DNA of 7,212 nucleotides from Betaproteobacteria bacterium (GCA_020028375.1 JAHZNX010000121.1:1-7212), one strand, 5' to 3'; numbered from the stretch's first letter, positions 1 through 6,064 are shown. The notes: generated by a model from the sequence alone, not told the origin. Numbers and translations are program-made.

Positions 1-385
1 CCTCCGCGAAGGTCACCTTGTCGGGCATGCGGATCAATTGATGCTCGGCGACCAGGCACTTCTCCGCGAGCCCGCCGTGCATCATCTCGCCCATCAGCCC
101 CTTTTGCTTGTTGAGCGGGTTGACCAGGACGCGGTCGCCTTTCTTCCAGCCGCTCACGCCCGGCCCGGCTTCGAGGATTTCCCCCGCCATGTCGAGCCCG
201 ATGATCATCGGCAGCGGCACCTTGATGCCGGGCATGCCGCGCACGGTGAAGACATCGTGGTAGTTGAAGGAGGTCGCCTTCACCCGGATCACGACGTGCC
301 CGTCGACCACCTTCGGATCGGGAAAATCGCTCACGAGCTTGAGCTCGTCGAGCCCGCCGTGCTTTTCCAGCACCACAGCTTTCAT
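1..385 (-). CDS. Zinc-less MDR-family oxidoreductase (quinone oxidoreductase-like), N-terminal part
   Basis: The 128 visible residues are the N-terminal GroES-like catalytic domain of a medium-chain dehydrogenase/reductase; the nucleotide-binding Rossmann domain lies beyond the left edge. Seen: the opening MKAVVLEKHGG, and the family core around residues 63-87 (GLDMAGEILEAGPGV, then GDRV). The usual catalytic zinc ligands are absent: residue 41 is Asn in NYHD where zinc enzymes have Cys, and residues 64-65 are Leu-Asp where they have His-Glu. The four-Cys structural zinc lobe is also missing, with only Cys110 in that area. This points to a zinc-independent NAD(P)H reductase or quinone oxidoreductase rather than an alcohol dehydrogenase. 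The start at 385 is supported by ACGAGG at 395-400, nine bases upstream. It lies 47 bp after the dioxygenase gene on the same strand and is probably co-transcribed. The substrate is unknown. Confidence 0.88.
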   Translation of the reverse strand, partial: MKAVVLEKHGGLDELKLVSDFPDPKVVDGHVVIRVKATSFNYHDVFTVRGMPGIKVPLPMIIGLDMAGEILEAGPGVSGWKKGDRVLVNPLNKQKGLMGEMMHGGLAEKCLVAEHQLIRMPDKVTFAE

Positions 386-407
386 TTTTGATGGCCTCGT
401 GTCTGAG

Positions 408-428
408 TCGTCACTCGTCAGTCGTCAC
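408..428. repeat. Three tandem copies of a TCGTCA(C/G) heptamer
   Basis: The 47-bp gap between the dioxygenase stop and the MDR start holds TCGTCAC, TCGTCAG and TCGTCAC head to tail without spacers. On the coding (minus) strand they read GTGACGA/CTGACGA. It could be a slippage product or a small protein-binding site; nothing in the sequence decides between them. Confidence 0.6.
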
Positions 429-432
429 GCCG

Positions 433-942
433 TCATGAATAAATGCGATTGACGCCGGTCGCGATGCGATCCGCGCCGACGCCGTACACGTGCAGCGAGA
501 TCGCAAGCACGCCGCTGTAGTTGCCGATGCGATGGATTCCAGCCCCGGAAGGATCAAAGGTCGATTCGCCCACGGCGTGACGGGCGCTGCCGGTTTCCAC
601 GAGCGCCTCCCCGCCCATGCTCGCGCGGTAGTAAGTCTCGGTGAGCAGGCCGCGGTAGACCCCGACGGCGCACCAGCAGTGGTGGCCGTGAATCGGGCTC
701 ATCTGGCCGCGGTCCCAGATCAGGGCGAGAATCGAAAACCGATTCCCCGGGTCGGCGTAGATCAGGTGGCGTGCGTAATTCTCGTGGCTCGCGCGGCGCC
801 GCTCAGGCGGGAGCCAGCCGGACTCCGCTGTTGCGGCGTGCAGCGCCGACTTGACCTCGCGGGCCATCACTTCGGGAGCGAGCGTCACCGCCCTGCCGAT
901 ATGATCGGCAAGCCGCTGCAGTTGATGCGGCCCCGCGTTCAT
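433..942 (-). CDS. Cysteine dioxygenase-type cupin (thiol dioxygenase)
   Basis: A 169-residue protein of the cysteine dioxygenase type I family, non-heme Fe(II) enzymes that add O2 to a small thiol to give a sulfinate in the cytoplasm. The first cupin motif, SPIHGHHCWCAVGVYRG, gives iron ligands His85 and His87. His137 in GIHRIGN is the likely third ligand. SLHVY at 149-153 reproduces the Ser-His-Tyr catalytic triad. Arg58 (YARHL) falls at the position of the substrate-carboxylate-binding Arg60 of mammalian CDO, where 3-mercaptopropionate dioxygenases usually carry Gln, so cysteine or a cysteine-like thiol is plausible. Residue 86 is Gly where HDH is usual. Cys91 aligns, with one gap, with the Cys of the mammalian Cys-Tyr crosslink. 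The start overlaps the upstream regulator's stop as ATGA (942-939) and has no clear Shine-Dalgarno, suggesting translational coupling. The stop is at 433-435. Substrate assignment is inference. Confidence 0.9.
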   Translation of the reverse strand: MNAGPHQLQRLADHIGRAVTLAPEVMAREVKSALHAATAESGWLPPERRRASHENYARHLIYADPGNRFSILALIWDRGQMSPIHGHHCWCAVGVYRGLLTETYYRASMGGEALVETGSARHAVGESTFDPSGAGIHRIGNYSGVLAISLHVYGVGADRIATGVNRIYS

Positions 943-1667
943 GGCGGCCCGTCGGCGCTGAGCGCGAGGCCCATGACCGAGCCCGAAGTCAGTATCGCGG
1001 ACAGCACCATGTTGCGGGCCGTCTCGATCTGCTCGCGGCAGATGCGCTCTGCCGCGTCGCCGTCCCCCCGCCCGAGCGCCTTTACCAGGGCACGATGGGC
1101 GCGCGAGAGCTCCTGCGAGCGGTCGCGCAGCGCGAGCCCCAGGTGCAGCAGCCGCGTCATCTCGTCGAGCAGCCGCTCGATGGCCTCGGCGAGCCGCGCG
1201 TTGCCGGTGGCGCGCGCCATCGCCACCTGGAACGCCTTGCTCGCCTCCAGGAAGCGCGCGGTGCTCCGGGGATCGCCGGGCTCATAGCCGGAGCGCGAAA
1301 TCTCGTCCAGTGCGCGCAACCGCTGCGCGCCGACCTTGCCGGCCGCCATGCGCGCCGCCGCGGGCTCGAGCATGAGGCGCAGCTCGAACACGTCGTGGAC
1401 GTCCTTCACCGTGACTGGCGTCACCCGGTAGCCGCGGCGCGGAATGGCCCGCACCAGCCCATCGTGCGCAAGCCGGTTGAGCGCCATTCTCACGGGCGCC
1501 TTGCCGATCTTGTAATGCGAGCAGAGCTGGGCTTCCGAGATCTCGGTGCCGGGCGCCAGCATGCAGCTGATGATGTCGTGCCGGATGCGCTCGTAGGCGC
1601 GGTCCGACAGGAGGGGCATCGAGCGAATTTCGGCCGGGGTGCGGCCGGGCAGGGGATGGGCCATCAA
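939..1667 (-). CDS. GntR-family regulator, FadR subfamily (FCD domain)
   Basis: A 242-residue DNA-binding repressor or activator. Residues about 21-85 form the winged helix (RAYERIRHDIISCMLAPG, then a helix-turn-helix with ISEAQL and APVRMALNRLAHDGLV, and the wing at PRRGYRV). Residues about 88-215 form the all-helical FCD effector domain. Three of the four positions that normally bind a metal in FCD domains look changed: Ser143 and Gln147 replace the Asp and His of DxxxH, His191 is kept, and Gln213, 22 residues later, replaces the last His. It may therefore bind its effector without a metal. The gene heads the minus-strand unit and overlaps the dioxygenase gene, so that module is its probable target. 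The start is uncertain: Met1 (1667), Met2 (1664) and Met17 (1619) are all possible, and none has a good ribosome binding site. Confidence 0.92.
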   Translation of the reverse strand: MMAHPLPGRTPAEIRSMPLLSDRAYERIRHDIISCMLAPGTEISEAQLCSHYKIGKAPVRMALNRLAHDGLVRAIPRRGYRVTPVTVKDVHDVFELRLMLEPAAARMAAGKVGAQRLRALDEISRSGYEPGDPRSTARFLEASKAFQVAMARATGNARLAEAIERLLDEMTRLLHLGLALRDRSQELSRAHRALVKALGRGDGDAAERICREQIETARNMVLSAILTSGSVMGLALSADGPP

Positions 1668-1691
1668 CGGAGCGCGTGCGGGTTCCTTGAA

Positions 1692-1720
1692 ATTCTATGA
1701 ACGTGCCGGTGACATGTCAA
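1692..1720 (-). promoter_or_regulatory. Sigma70-type promoter of the GntR-dioxygenase unit
   Basis: On the minus strand TTGACA (1720-1715, a perfect -35) is followed after 17 bp by TAGAAT (1697-1692, five of six matches to TATAAT). Transcription would begin near 1685, only about 18 nt before the first Met of the regulator at 1667, or about 65 nt before the internal Met at 1619. Position, orientation and spacing all fit the regulator-dioxygenase-oxidoreductase unit. Confidence 0.75.
1710..1719. promoter_or_regulatory. Palindrome TGACATGTCA over the -35 box (candidate operator)
   Basis: A perfect 10-bp palindrome that shares five of the six -35 bases of the promoter at 1692-1720. A dimer bound here would block RNA polymerase, as expected for autorepression by the adjacent GntR protein. 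The binding partner is inferred, not shown. Confidence 0.45.
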
Positions 1721-1745
1721 AACGTCGGATGGCCGCGCTGAGTTG

Positions 1746-1761
1746 CGCGATCATGATCGCG
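1746..1761. promoter_or_regulatory. 16-bp perfect palindrome CGCGATCATGATCGCG
   Basis: Every base of this 16-bp stretch is symmetric. It lies about 35 bp (centre to centre) upstream of the -35 palindrome and about 80 bp from the regulator start, in non-coding DNA. It could be a second operator or an activator site for the GntR unit. No T-tract follows on either strand, so it is not a rho-independent terminator. Confidence 0.4.
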
Positions 1762-1787
1762 TCCCACCGGGAACGGCAGTCATCACG

Positions 1788-1807
1788 CGCCCCGACGGCG
1801 GGGGGCG
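1788..1807 (-). other. GC hairpin just after the small membrane protein gene
   Basis: CGCCCC (1788-1793) and GGGGCG (1802-1807) can pair around an 8-nt loop, starting 8 bp past the stop of the 45-residue gene. The strand has no U-run after the stem, so it is at best a weak terminator or a 3'-end stabiliser. Confidence 0.3.
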
Positions 1808-1814
1808 GGCTGCT

Positions 1815-1952
1815 CTAGAGGAAGAGGACGGCGGGGAACGTCGCCAGTGCCAGCACCAGCACCAGCCATTCGAGATTATTGCGCTTGAGCCAGCCCGTGA
1901 AGTGCAGGATCAGGATGATCAGCGCGACGACGTAGAACGCGTAAAAAAGCAT
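1815..1952 (-). CDS. Small predicted inner-membrane protein, 45 residues
   Basis: No named family recognised. The peptide starts MLFYAFYVVALIILILHF and ends in TFPAVLFL. It shows two hydrophobic segments, about residues 2-20 and 29-45, separated by a short polar turn with Lys23, Arg24, Asn25 and Asn26. This is a helical hairpin whose positive turn suggests that loop is cytoplasmic and both ends face the periplasm. The start is well supported: AGGGAG at 1961-1966 lies eight bases upstream of the ATG, and TAG ends it at 1815-1817. Nearly every residue of the two segments is Leu, Ile, Val, Ala, Phe or Tyr, which is unlikely for chance translation of this GC-rich DNA. It sits alone between the divergent glpK and the GntR unit, so context gives no function. 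Confidence 0.6.
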   Translation of the reverse strand: MLFYAFYVVALIILILHFTGWLKRNNLEWLVLVLALATFPAVLFL

Positions 1953-2022
1953 TCACCACTCTCCCTGTTTACACCCCCGGGTCCTCGCGAACGAAGCGCT
2001 CGGGCACGGCATTGCACGCATG

Positions 2023-2051
2023 ATTCTAGCGATATTGCCGCGCACAATAAA
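2023..2051 (-). promoter_or_regulatory. Possible promoter for the small membrane protein gene
   Basis: On the minus strand TAGAAT (2028-2023) forms a good -10 box, with TTTATT (2051-2046) 17 bp upstream matching only three of six -35 bases. The implied leader is about 60 nt and includes the AGGGAG ribosome binding site. The weak -35 keeps confidence low. Confidence 0.3.
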
Positions 2052-2112
2052 GGGGAATGGGCCGCTTGCGGCGCCGGAACTTTGACACAATAGGGAAAGG
2101 AAGTCGGACCGA

Positions 2113-3603
2113 ATGAGCGTCATACTCGCCCTCGATCAGGGCACCACCAGCTCGCGCGCCATCGTGTTCGACGCGAAGGGGGCGATACTGGCGGTGGCGC
2201 AGAAGGAATTCACGCAGGTGTTCCCCCGGCCCGGCTGGGTGGAGCACGATCCCGAGGAGATCTGGGTGACCCAGGTCACCGTCGCCCATGAGGCACTGGC
2301 GCGCGCAGGTGTCCCGGCCCGTAACGTGGCCGCGATCGGCATCACGAATCAGCGTGAAACTACGGTGGTGTGGGAGCGGCGGTCCGGGCGCCCGCTGTGC
2401 AACGCCATCGTGTGGCAGGACCGCCGGACGGCGGCGGCATGCGATGCGCTGAAGGCGCGCGGCCTCGAGCCCCGCGTCTCCGCGAAAACCGGCCTCCTGC
2501 TCGATGCCTATTTCTCGGGCACCAAGCTCGGCTGGATACTGGACAACGTGCCTGGGGCTCGCGCCCGCGCCGAGGCCGGCGATCTGGCATTTGGCACGAT
2601 CGACAGCTGGCTCGTCTGGAAGCTCTCGGGGGGCGCGGCGCACGTCACCGATCCCAGCAACGCCTCGCGCACGCTGCTCTACGACATCCACGCGGGCCGG
2701 TGGGACCCGGAATTGCTCGAGCTGTTCGGCATCCCGGACCGGCTGATGCCGGCGGTGCGCCCGTCGAGCGGCGTCGTGGCGGAGACGGCAGACGGGCTCT
2801 TCGCCGCGCGCATCCCGATCGCAGGCATCGCCGGCGACCAGCAGGCCGCGCTGTTCGGGCAGCGCTGCGTGACGCCGGGAACGGCCAAGAACACGTACGG
2901 CACCGGCTGCTTCATGCTGATGCATACCGGTCAGCGCCCGGTTGCTTCCCGCAACAAGCTGCTGACGACCGTTGCGTGCCAGACCGGCAGCAGTCCCGAG
3001 TATGCCCTCGAGGGCAGCGTGTTCATCGCGGGCGCGGTGGTGCAGTGGCTGCGCGACGGGGTTGGCATTATCAAGTCGTCGGCCGACGTCGAGCCGCTGG
3101 CCGCCAGCGTGAACGGCAGCGGCGGCGTCTATTTTGTGCCTGCGTTCGCCGGGCTCGGCAGCCCGCACTGGGACCCGTATGCGCGCGGGGCCATCCTCGG
3201 GCTGACCAGGGGCTCGGCGGCGGCCCACATCGCGCGCGCCGCGCTGGAGAGCATCGCCTATCAGTCGGCGGATGTGCTGCGCGCGATGGAAGCCGATTCC
3301 GGTATCGAGCTTGCCGAAATACGCGTCGACGGGGGCGCGGCGAAGAACGACATGCTGATGCAGTTCCAGGCCGGTCTCCTCGGCGTGCCGGTGGTGCGCC
3401 CGAAGATCACCGAGACCACGGCGCTGGGCGCCGCCTACCTTGCCGGCCTCGCGGTCGGTTACTGGAAAGACGGGCAGGAGATCAGCGCGCAATGGCAGGT
3501 GGAGCGTCGCTTCGAGCCCCGCATGAGCCGCGACCAGGTGGAATCGCTCCTGGCTGGCTGGCGCAAGGCGGTCGAGCGCGCCAAGAACTGGGCGGAGCCA
3601 TAA
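2113..3603 (+). CDS. glpK: Glycerol kinase
   Basis: A 496-residue FGGY-family sugar kinase of standard length that phosphorylates glycerol with ATP to sn-glycerol 3-phosphate in the cytoplasm, trapping glycerol and feeding lipid synthesis or glycolysis. Seen in order: phosphate-binding DQGTTSSR (8-15), glycerol-binding NQRETT with Arg81-Glu82, WQDRR (101-105), Tyr133, the FGGY core GIAGDQQAALFGQ with Asp242-Gln243, KNTYGTGCF (259-267), and the C-terminal nucleotide-binding DGGAAKND (406-413). In the loop that binds fructose 1,6-bisphosphate in E. coli GlpK the arginine is kept (Arg233), but the neighbouring glycine is replaced by Ala231/Ala232, so that inhibition may differ; this is inference. 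The start is supported by AGGAAG at 2098-2103, nine bases upstream. No glycerol facilitator or complete glycerol-3-phosphate dehydrogenase gene is visible in the window. Confidence 0.97.
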   Translation: MSVILALDQGTTSSRAIVFDAKGAILAVAQKEFTQVFPRPGWVEHDPEEIWVTQVTVAHEALARAGVPARNVAAIGITNQRETTVVWERRSGRPLCNAIVWQDRRTAAACDALKARGLEPRVSAKTGLLLDAYFSGTKLGWILDNVPGARARAEAGDLAFGTIDSWLVWKLSGGAAHVTDPSNASRTLLYDIHAGRWDPELLELFGIPDRLMPAVRPSSGVVAETADGLFAARIPIAGIAGDQQAALFGQRCVTPGTAKNTYGTGCFMLMHTGQRPVASRNKLLTTVACQTGSSPEYALEGSVFIAGAVVQWLRDGVGIIKSSADVEPLAASVNGSGGVYFVPAFAGLGSPHWDPYARGAILGLTRGSAAAHIARAALESIAYQSADVLRAMEADSGIELAEIRVDGGAAKNDMLMQFQAGLLGVPVVRPKITETTALGAAYLAGLAVGYWKDGQEISAQWQVERRFEPRMSRDQVESLLAGWRKAVERAKNWAEP

Positions 3604-3739
3604 GATCAGGGATGAGGGAGAGGACCGTCAACTCACGCTGGCCGTGGACCAGGTCCTCAACCACGGCGCCGATGTCGAGGAGGCCGTTGCGCGATTGCTC
3701 GCGCATCCCTACCATTACGACCGCGTCACCGCCAAGTGA
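3602..3739 (+). pseudogene. Possible remnant of a glycerol-3-phosphate dehydrogenase (gpsA-like) C-terminus
   Basis: Right after the glpK stop, another frame runs 45 codons to TGA at 3737-3739 and encodes LTLAVDQVLNHGADVEEAV followed by ARLLAHPYHYDRVTAK. The pattern AV-x2-VL-x2-G-(x4)-EAV-x2-LL resembles the last helix region of NAD(P)-dependent glycerol-3-phosphate dehydrogenase GpsA. I know that pattern from the family; no search was run. There is no ATG in frame and no ribosome binding site close to the GTG at 3644, so this looks like a decayed 3' end rather than a working gene. Alternatives are a GTG-started 31-residue peptide of unknown function, or chance coding-like sequence. GpsA would share a metabolite with GlpK, which makes the neighbourhood sensible but proves nothing. 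Confidence 0.3.
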
Positions 3740-3761
3740 ATAAGAGCGCTGGGGCTAGATC

Positions 3762-3792
3762 TGCGTCAAACTCCCCGGTGCGGGCTGACGCA
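3762..3792. promoter_or_regulatory. Inverted repeat TGCGTCA-N17-TGACGCA before the ABC operon
   Basis: Two 7-base half-sites (3762-3768 and 3786-3792), 24 bp apart start to start, lie 48-78 bp before the binding-protein start. Half-site spacing of about two helical turns suits a dimeric regulator. As RNA it could form a 7-bp stem with an inner CCC/GGG pairing. No T-run follows, so it is not a standard terminator. I see no convincing -10/-35 pair for the operon in this gap. Confidence 0.35.
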
Positions 3793-3839
3793 ATATGCAG
3801 CAAGGGGGGGTCGATCGCCCCGCAAACGAGGAGGATGCC

Positions 3840-4961
3840 ATGATCAAGTTCATCAAGGTGCTCGGTGTCGCGCTGGTCTTGCTGGCTGCAAGCGGCGGGC
3901 CGGCGGCCGCCCAGGCGATCGAGAACGAGCTCGTGCTCATCACGCCTGTCGCGAGGACGCTGACCGACCCGGCGCTGGCGGATTTCGCCAAGTACGCCAA
4001 GGAAAGATGGAACATCGACGTGAAAACGAGCGCCCTGGCCGCCGGCACGCCGGTCGCCTACGGCCGCATCGTCGAATGGAAGGGCCGGCCCGACGCCGAC
4101 ATCTTCTGGGGCGGTGAGAGCGCTCTGTTCGACAAGCTCGCCGAGCAGAACCTGTTGGCGAAGCTGGATCTGCCGAAAAGCGTGGTTGACTCCATTCCGG
4201 AGAGCATCGGCAAGCCCAAGCCGATCCCGCTGAAGGACCCCAAGGGGTTCTGGATCGGCACCGTGCTCGAGCCCTACGGGCTGGTGTATCACCCGAAACT
4301 CCTCGCGCGTCTCGGGGTGCCGGAACCCAAGGACTGGGACGACCTGCTGCACCCCAAGCTGAAGGGCAATGTCGCGCAATGCGCGCCGACACGCTCCTCC
4401 AGCAGCCACGCGACTTACGAGGTGATCCTCCAGCGCGACGGCGACGAGAAGGGCTGGGCGTGGCTGAAGCGCCTCGCGGGAAACACGGGGATCTTTACCG
4501 CGCGCAGCCGTGACGTGCCTTCGGTCGTGGCGAGGGGCGAGTTCGCGGCCGGATTCGCGGTGCCGAGCTACATGGCATTCGAGGACCGCCTGGCTGGCTA
4601 CGAGATCAAGTTCGTGGCGCCGAAGACCGCATGGATTACGCCGGAGCCGATCGGCATCCTCGCGGGCACCAAGCGTCCCCGCGCAGCGCGCGCGTTCATC
4701 GAGTACATGCTCTCGGAGCGCGGGCAGCGGGTGGCCATGGAGCGGGGCGTATTCCCGATCACGCCCAAGTACCGCGTCCAGGGCAAGCCGGGCTCCCATG
4801 CGGAGATGGCCGTCGAATTCACCGGCGGTATCCGCTCCTACTTCGACGTCGAGGTGGTCAATATCTACGACGACGACATCGCACAGAAACGCTACGCGGA
4901 GGTCAACTCGCAGTACCGCAAGGACATCGAGTCCGTCGCGGAAGAGCTGAAGAGGAAATAG
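3840..4961 (+). CDS. Periplasmic substrate-binding protein of an ABC importer (ferric-type family, cargo unknown)
   Basis: A 373-residue extracytoplasmic binding protein that would deliver its ligand to the permease encoded downstream. The signal peptide is clear: Lys3 and Lys6, a hydrophobic core VLGVALVLLAASG, and a signal peptidase I site after AAAQA (about residue 26). There is no lipobox cysteine, so the mature protein is soluble. The mature part follows the family pattern: LITPV near the start, DADIFWGGES, FWIGTVLEPYGLVYHP, KDWDDLLHPKLKGNVA, a Ser-rich stretch TRSSSSHATY after Cys181, VPSVVARGEFAAGFAVPS, and the ending AFIEYMLSERGQ...ERGVFPI. No adjacent tyrosine pair like that of FbpA ferric-binding proteins is evident, so iron is not assured; phosphonate, thiamine, polyamine or an organic anion are alternatives. 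The start at 3840 has GAGGAGG (3828-3834) five bases upstream. An in-frame ATG at 3795 would place 15 polar residues before the signal peptide and was not used. Confidence 0.9.
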   Translation: MIKFIKVLGVALVLLAASGGPAAAQAIENELVLITPVARTLTDPALADFAKYAKERWNIDVKTSALAAGTPVAYGRIVEWKGRPDADIFWGGESALFDKLAEQNLLAKLDLPKSVVDSIPESIGKPKPIPLKDPKGFWIGTVLEPYGLVYHPKLLARLGVPEPKDWDDLLHPKLKGNVAQCAPTRSSSSHATYEVILQRDGDEKGWAWLKRLAGNTGIFTARSRDVPSVVARGEFAAGFAVPSYMAFEDRLAGYEIKFVAPKTAWITPEPIGILAGTKRPRAARAFIEYMLSERGQRVAMERGVFPITPKYRVQGKPGSHAEMAVEFTGGIRSYFDVEVVNIYDDDIAQKRYAEVNSQYRKDIESVAEELKRK

Positions 4962-4982
4962 TTGCCGCCGGCCTGAAGTCAC

Positions 4983-6059
4983 GTGCGCATCTCGGTCGCG
5001 AACCTCACGAAGCGTTTCGGGCCGCAGGCGGCGGTCAGCGCGGTCAGCCTCTCCATCGAGGAGGGTGAGATGTTCACCCTCCTGGGTCCGTCGGGGTGCG
5101 GCAAGACCACGCTGCTCCGGCTCGTGGCCGGTTTCTACACGCCCGACGCCGGGGAGATCCGCTTCGGCGACCGCGTGGTCAACGATGTGCCGCCGCACGA
5201 GCGCGGCATCGGCATGGTGTTCCAGAACTATGCCCTGTGGCCGCACATGACGGTGTCCGAGAACGTCTCCTACGGGCTGAAACTGCGCAAGGTCTCCTCC
5301 TCCGAGATCGCCGAGCGGGTGCGGGGCGTGCTCCAGAAAGTGGGGCTCACCGGGCTCGGCGACCGCTATCCGGGCCAGCTCTCGGGCGGGCAGCAGCAGC
5401 GCGTGGCGCTGGCCCGCGCGCTCGTGCTGAATCCCCAGATCCTGCTGCTCGATGAGCCGCTGTCCAACCTCGACGCCAAGATCCGCGTGCAGGTGCGCGC
5501 GGAGATCCGCAAGCTCCAGAGGGAGCTCGGTATCACCACGGTTTACGTGACCCATGACCAGGAGGAGGCGCTGGCCCTGTCGGACAGGATCGCGGTATTC
5601 AATCAGGGGAAAGTTTTCCAGGTGGGGCCGCCCAAGGCGCTCTACGAGCGGCCCGCCACCCGCTTCGTGGCCGATTTTATCGGGATCAACAATCTCGTCG
5701 AAGGCACGGTGCGCTCGGTCGAGGGGCCGAATCGAAGCCTGCGGGCGGAAACCGCGTTCGGAGAGTTGTCCGCGATCCACGACGAACCGCTGCGAGTGGG
5801 CGATCGCTGCGTGATCTGCATACGCCCGGAGAACGTCACGCTAAGCGTTCAATCCGACGCCGGGAGAAATCACCTCAAGGGCAGGATCTCCTTTGCCGCG
5901 TATCTCGGCAACACGCTGCGCTACGACGTCGATCTCGGCAGCGGCGTGACCTTCAAGGTCGACATCGGGGATCCATGGCACCACGAGCAGCTGCCGATGG
6001 GCACAACGGTCGCGCTGAGCTGCCCGATCGGCAGCACGCTGGCGATTCCGGCGGATTGA
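4983..6059 (+). CDS. ABC importer ATPase with TOBE domain
   Basis: A 358-residue cytoplasmic ATPase that powers the importer. Seen: Walker A GPSGCGKTT (35-43), Q-loop FQNYALWPH (Gln81), signature LSGGQQQR (133-140), Walker B ILLLDEP (153-159), D-loop SNLDA (161-165) and switch His191 in YVTHDQEEA. The C-terminal 120 residues form a TOBE-type regulatory region with RPEN at 281-284. All catalytic residues are intact. Length and domain order are typical of the spermidine/ferric/sulfate importer ATPases; no cargo can be read from it. The start is GTG at 4983, 21 bp after the binding-protein stop. Only a weak ribosome site is visible (TGAAG, about 5 bases upstream), so reinitiation from the upstream gene is likely. 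It ends five bases before the permease start. Confidence 0.95.
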   Translation: MRISVANLTKRFGPQAAVSAVSLSIEEGEMFTLLGPSGCGKTTLLRLVAGFYTPDAGEIRFGDRVVNDVPPHERGIGMVFQNYALWPHMTVSENVSYGLKLRKVSSSEIAERVRGVLQKVGLTGLGDRYPGQLSGGQQQRVALARALVLNPQILLLDEPLSNLDAKIRVQVRAEIRKLQRELGITTVYVTHDQEEALALSDRIAVFNQGKVFQVGPPKALYERPATRFVADFIGINNLVEGTVRSVEGPNRSLRAETAFGELSAIHDEPLRVGDRCVICIRPENVTLSVQSDAGRNHLKGRISFAAYLGNTLRYDVDLGSGVTFKVDIGDPWHHEQLPMGTTVALSCPIGSTLAIPAD

Positions 6060-6064
6060 CCCGC

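Noticed and set aside
490..1287. 265-codon plus-strand open frame across the dioxygenase and GntR genes
   Set aside because: Both minus-strand genes show clear family motifs in register with an ATGA overlap. The plus-strand product shows none.
1788..1807. Rho-independent terminator after the small membrane protein gene
   Set aside because: The stem is GC-rich but no run of U follows on the transcribed strand, so it is listed only as a hairpin.
2082..2087. TTGACA as a -35 box for glpK
   Set aside because: The matching -10 would fall at about 2104-2109 (CGGACC), which does not match, and transcription would begin at or after the glpK start codon.
2026..3492. 488-codon open frame on the minus strand opposite glpK
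   Set aside because: It is the antisense of a clear glycerol kinase gene. The translated product has biased, low-complexity composition and no recognisable domain.
3795..3839. Earlier in-frame ATG for the binding protein
   Set aside because: It would put 15 polar residues before a perfectly formed signal peptide, while the ATG at 3840 has GAGGAGG at ideal distance.
3726..5780. 684-codon open frame on the minus strand opposite the binding protein and ATPase genes
   Set aside because: It is the antisense of two well-recognised genes in GC-rich DNA, where stop codons are rare. Its composition (many Arg, His, Asp, Gly repeats) fits no fold, and it has no supporting start site.
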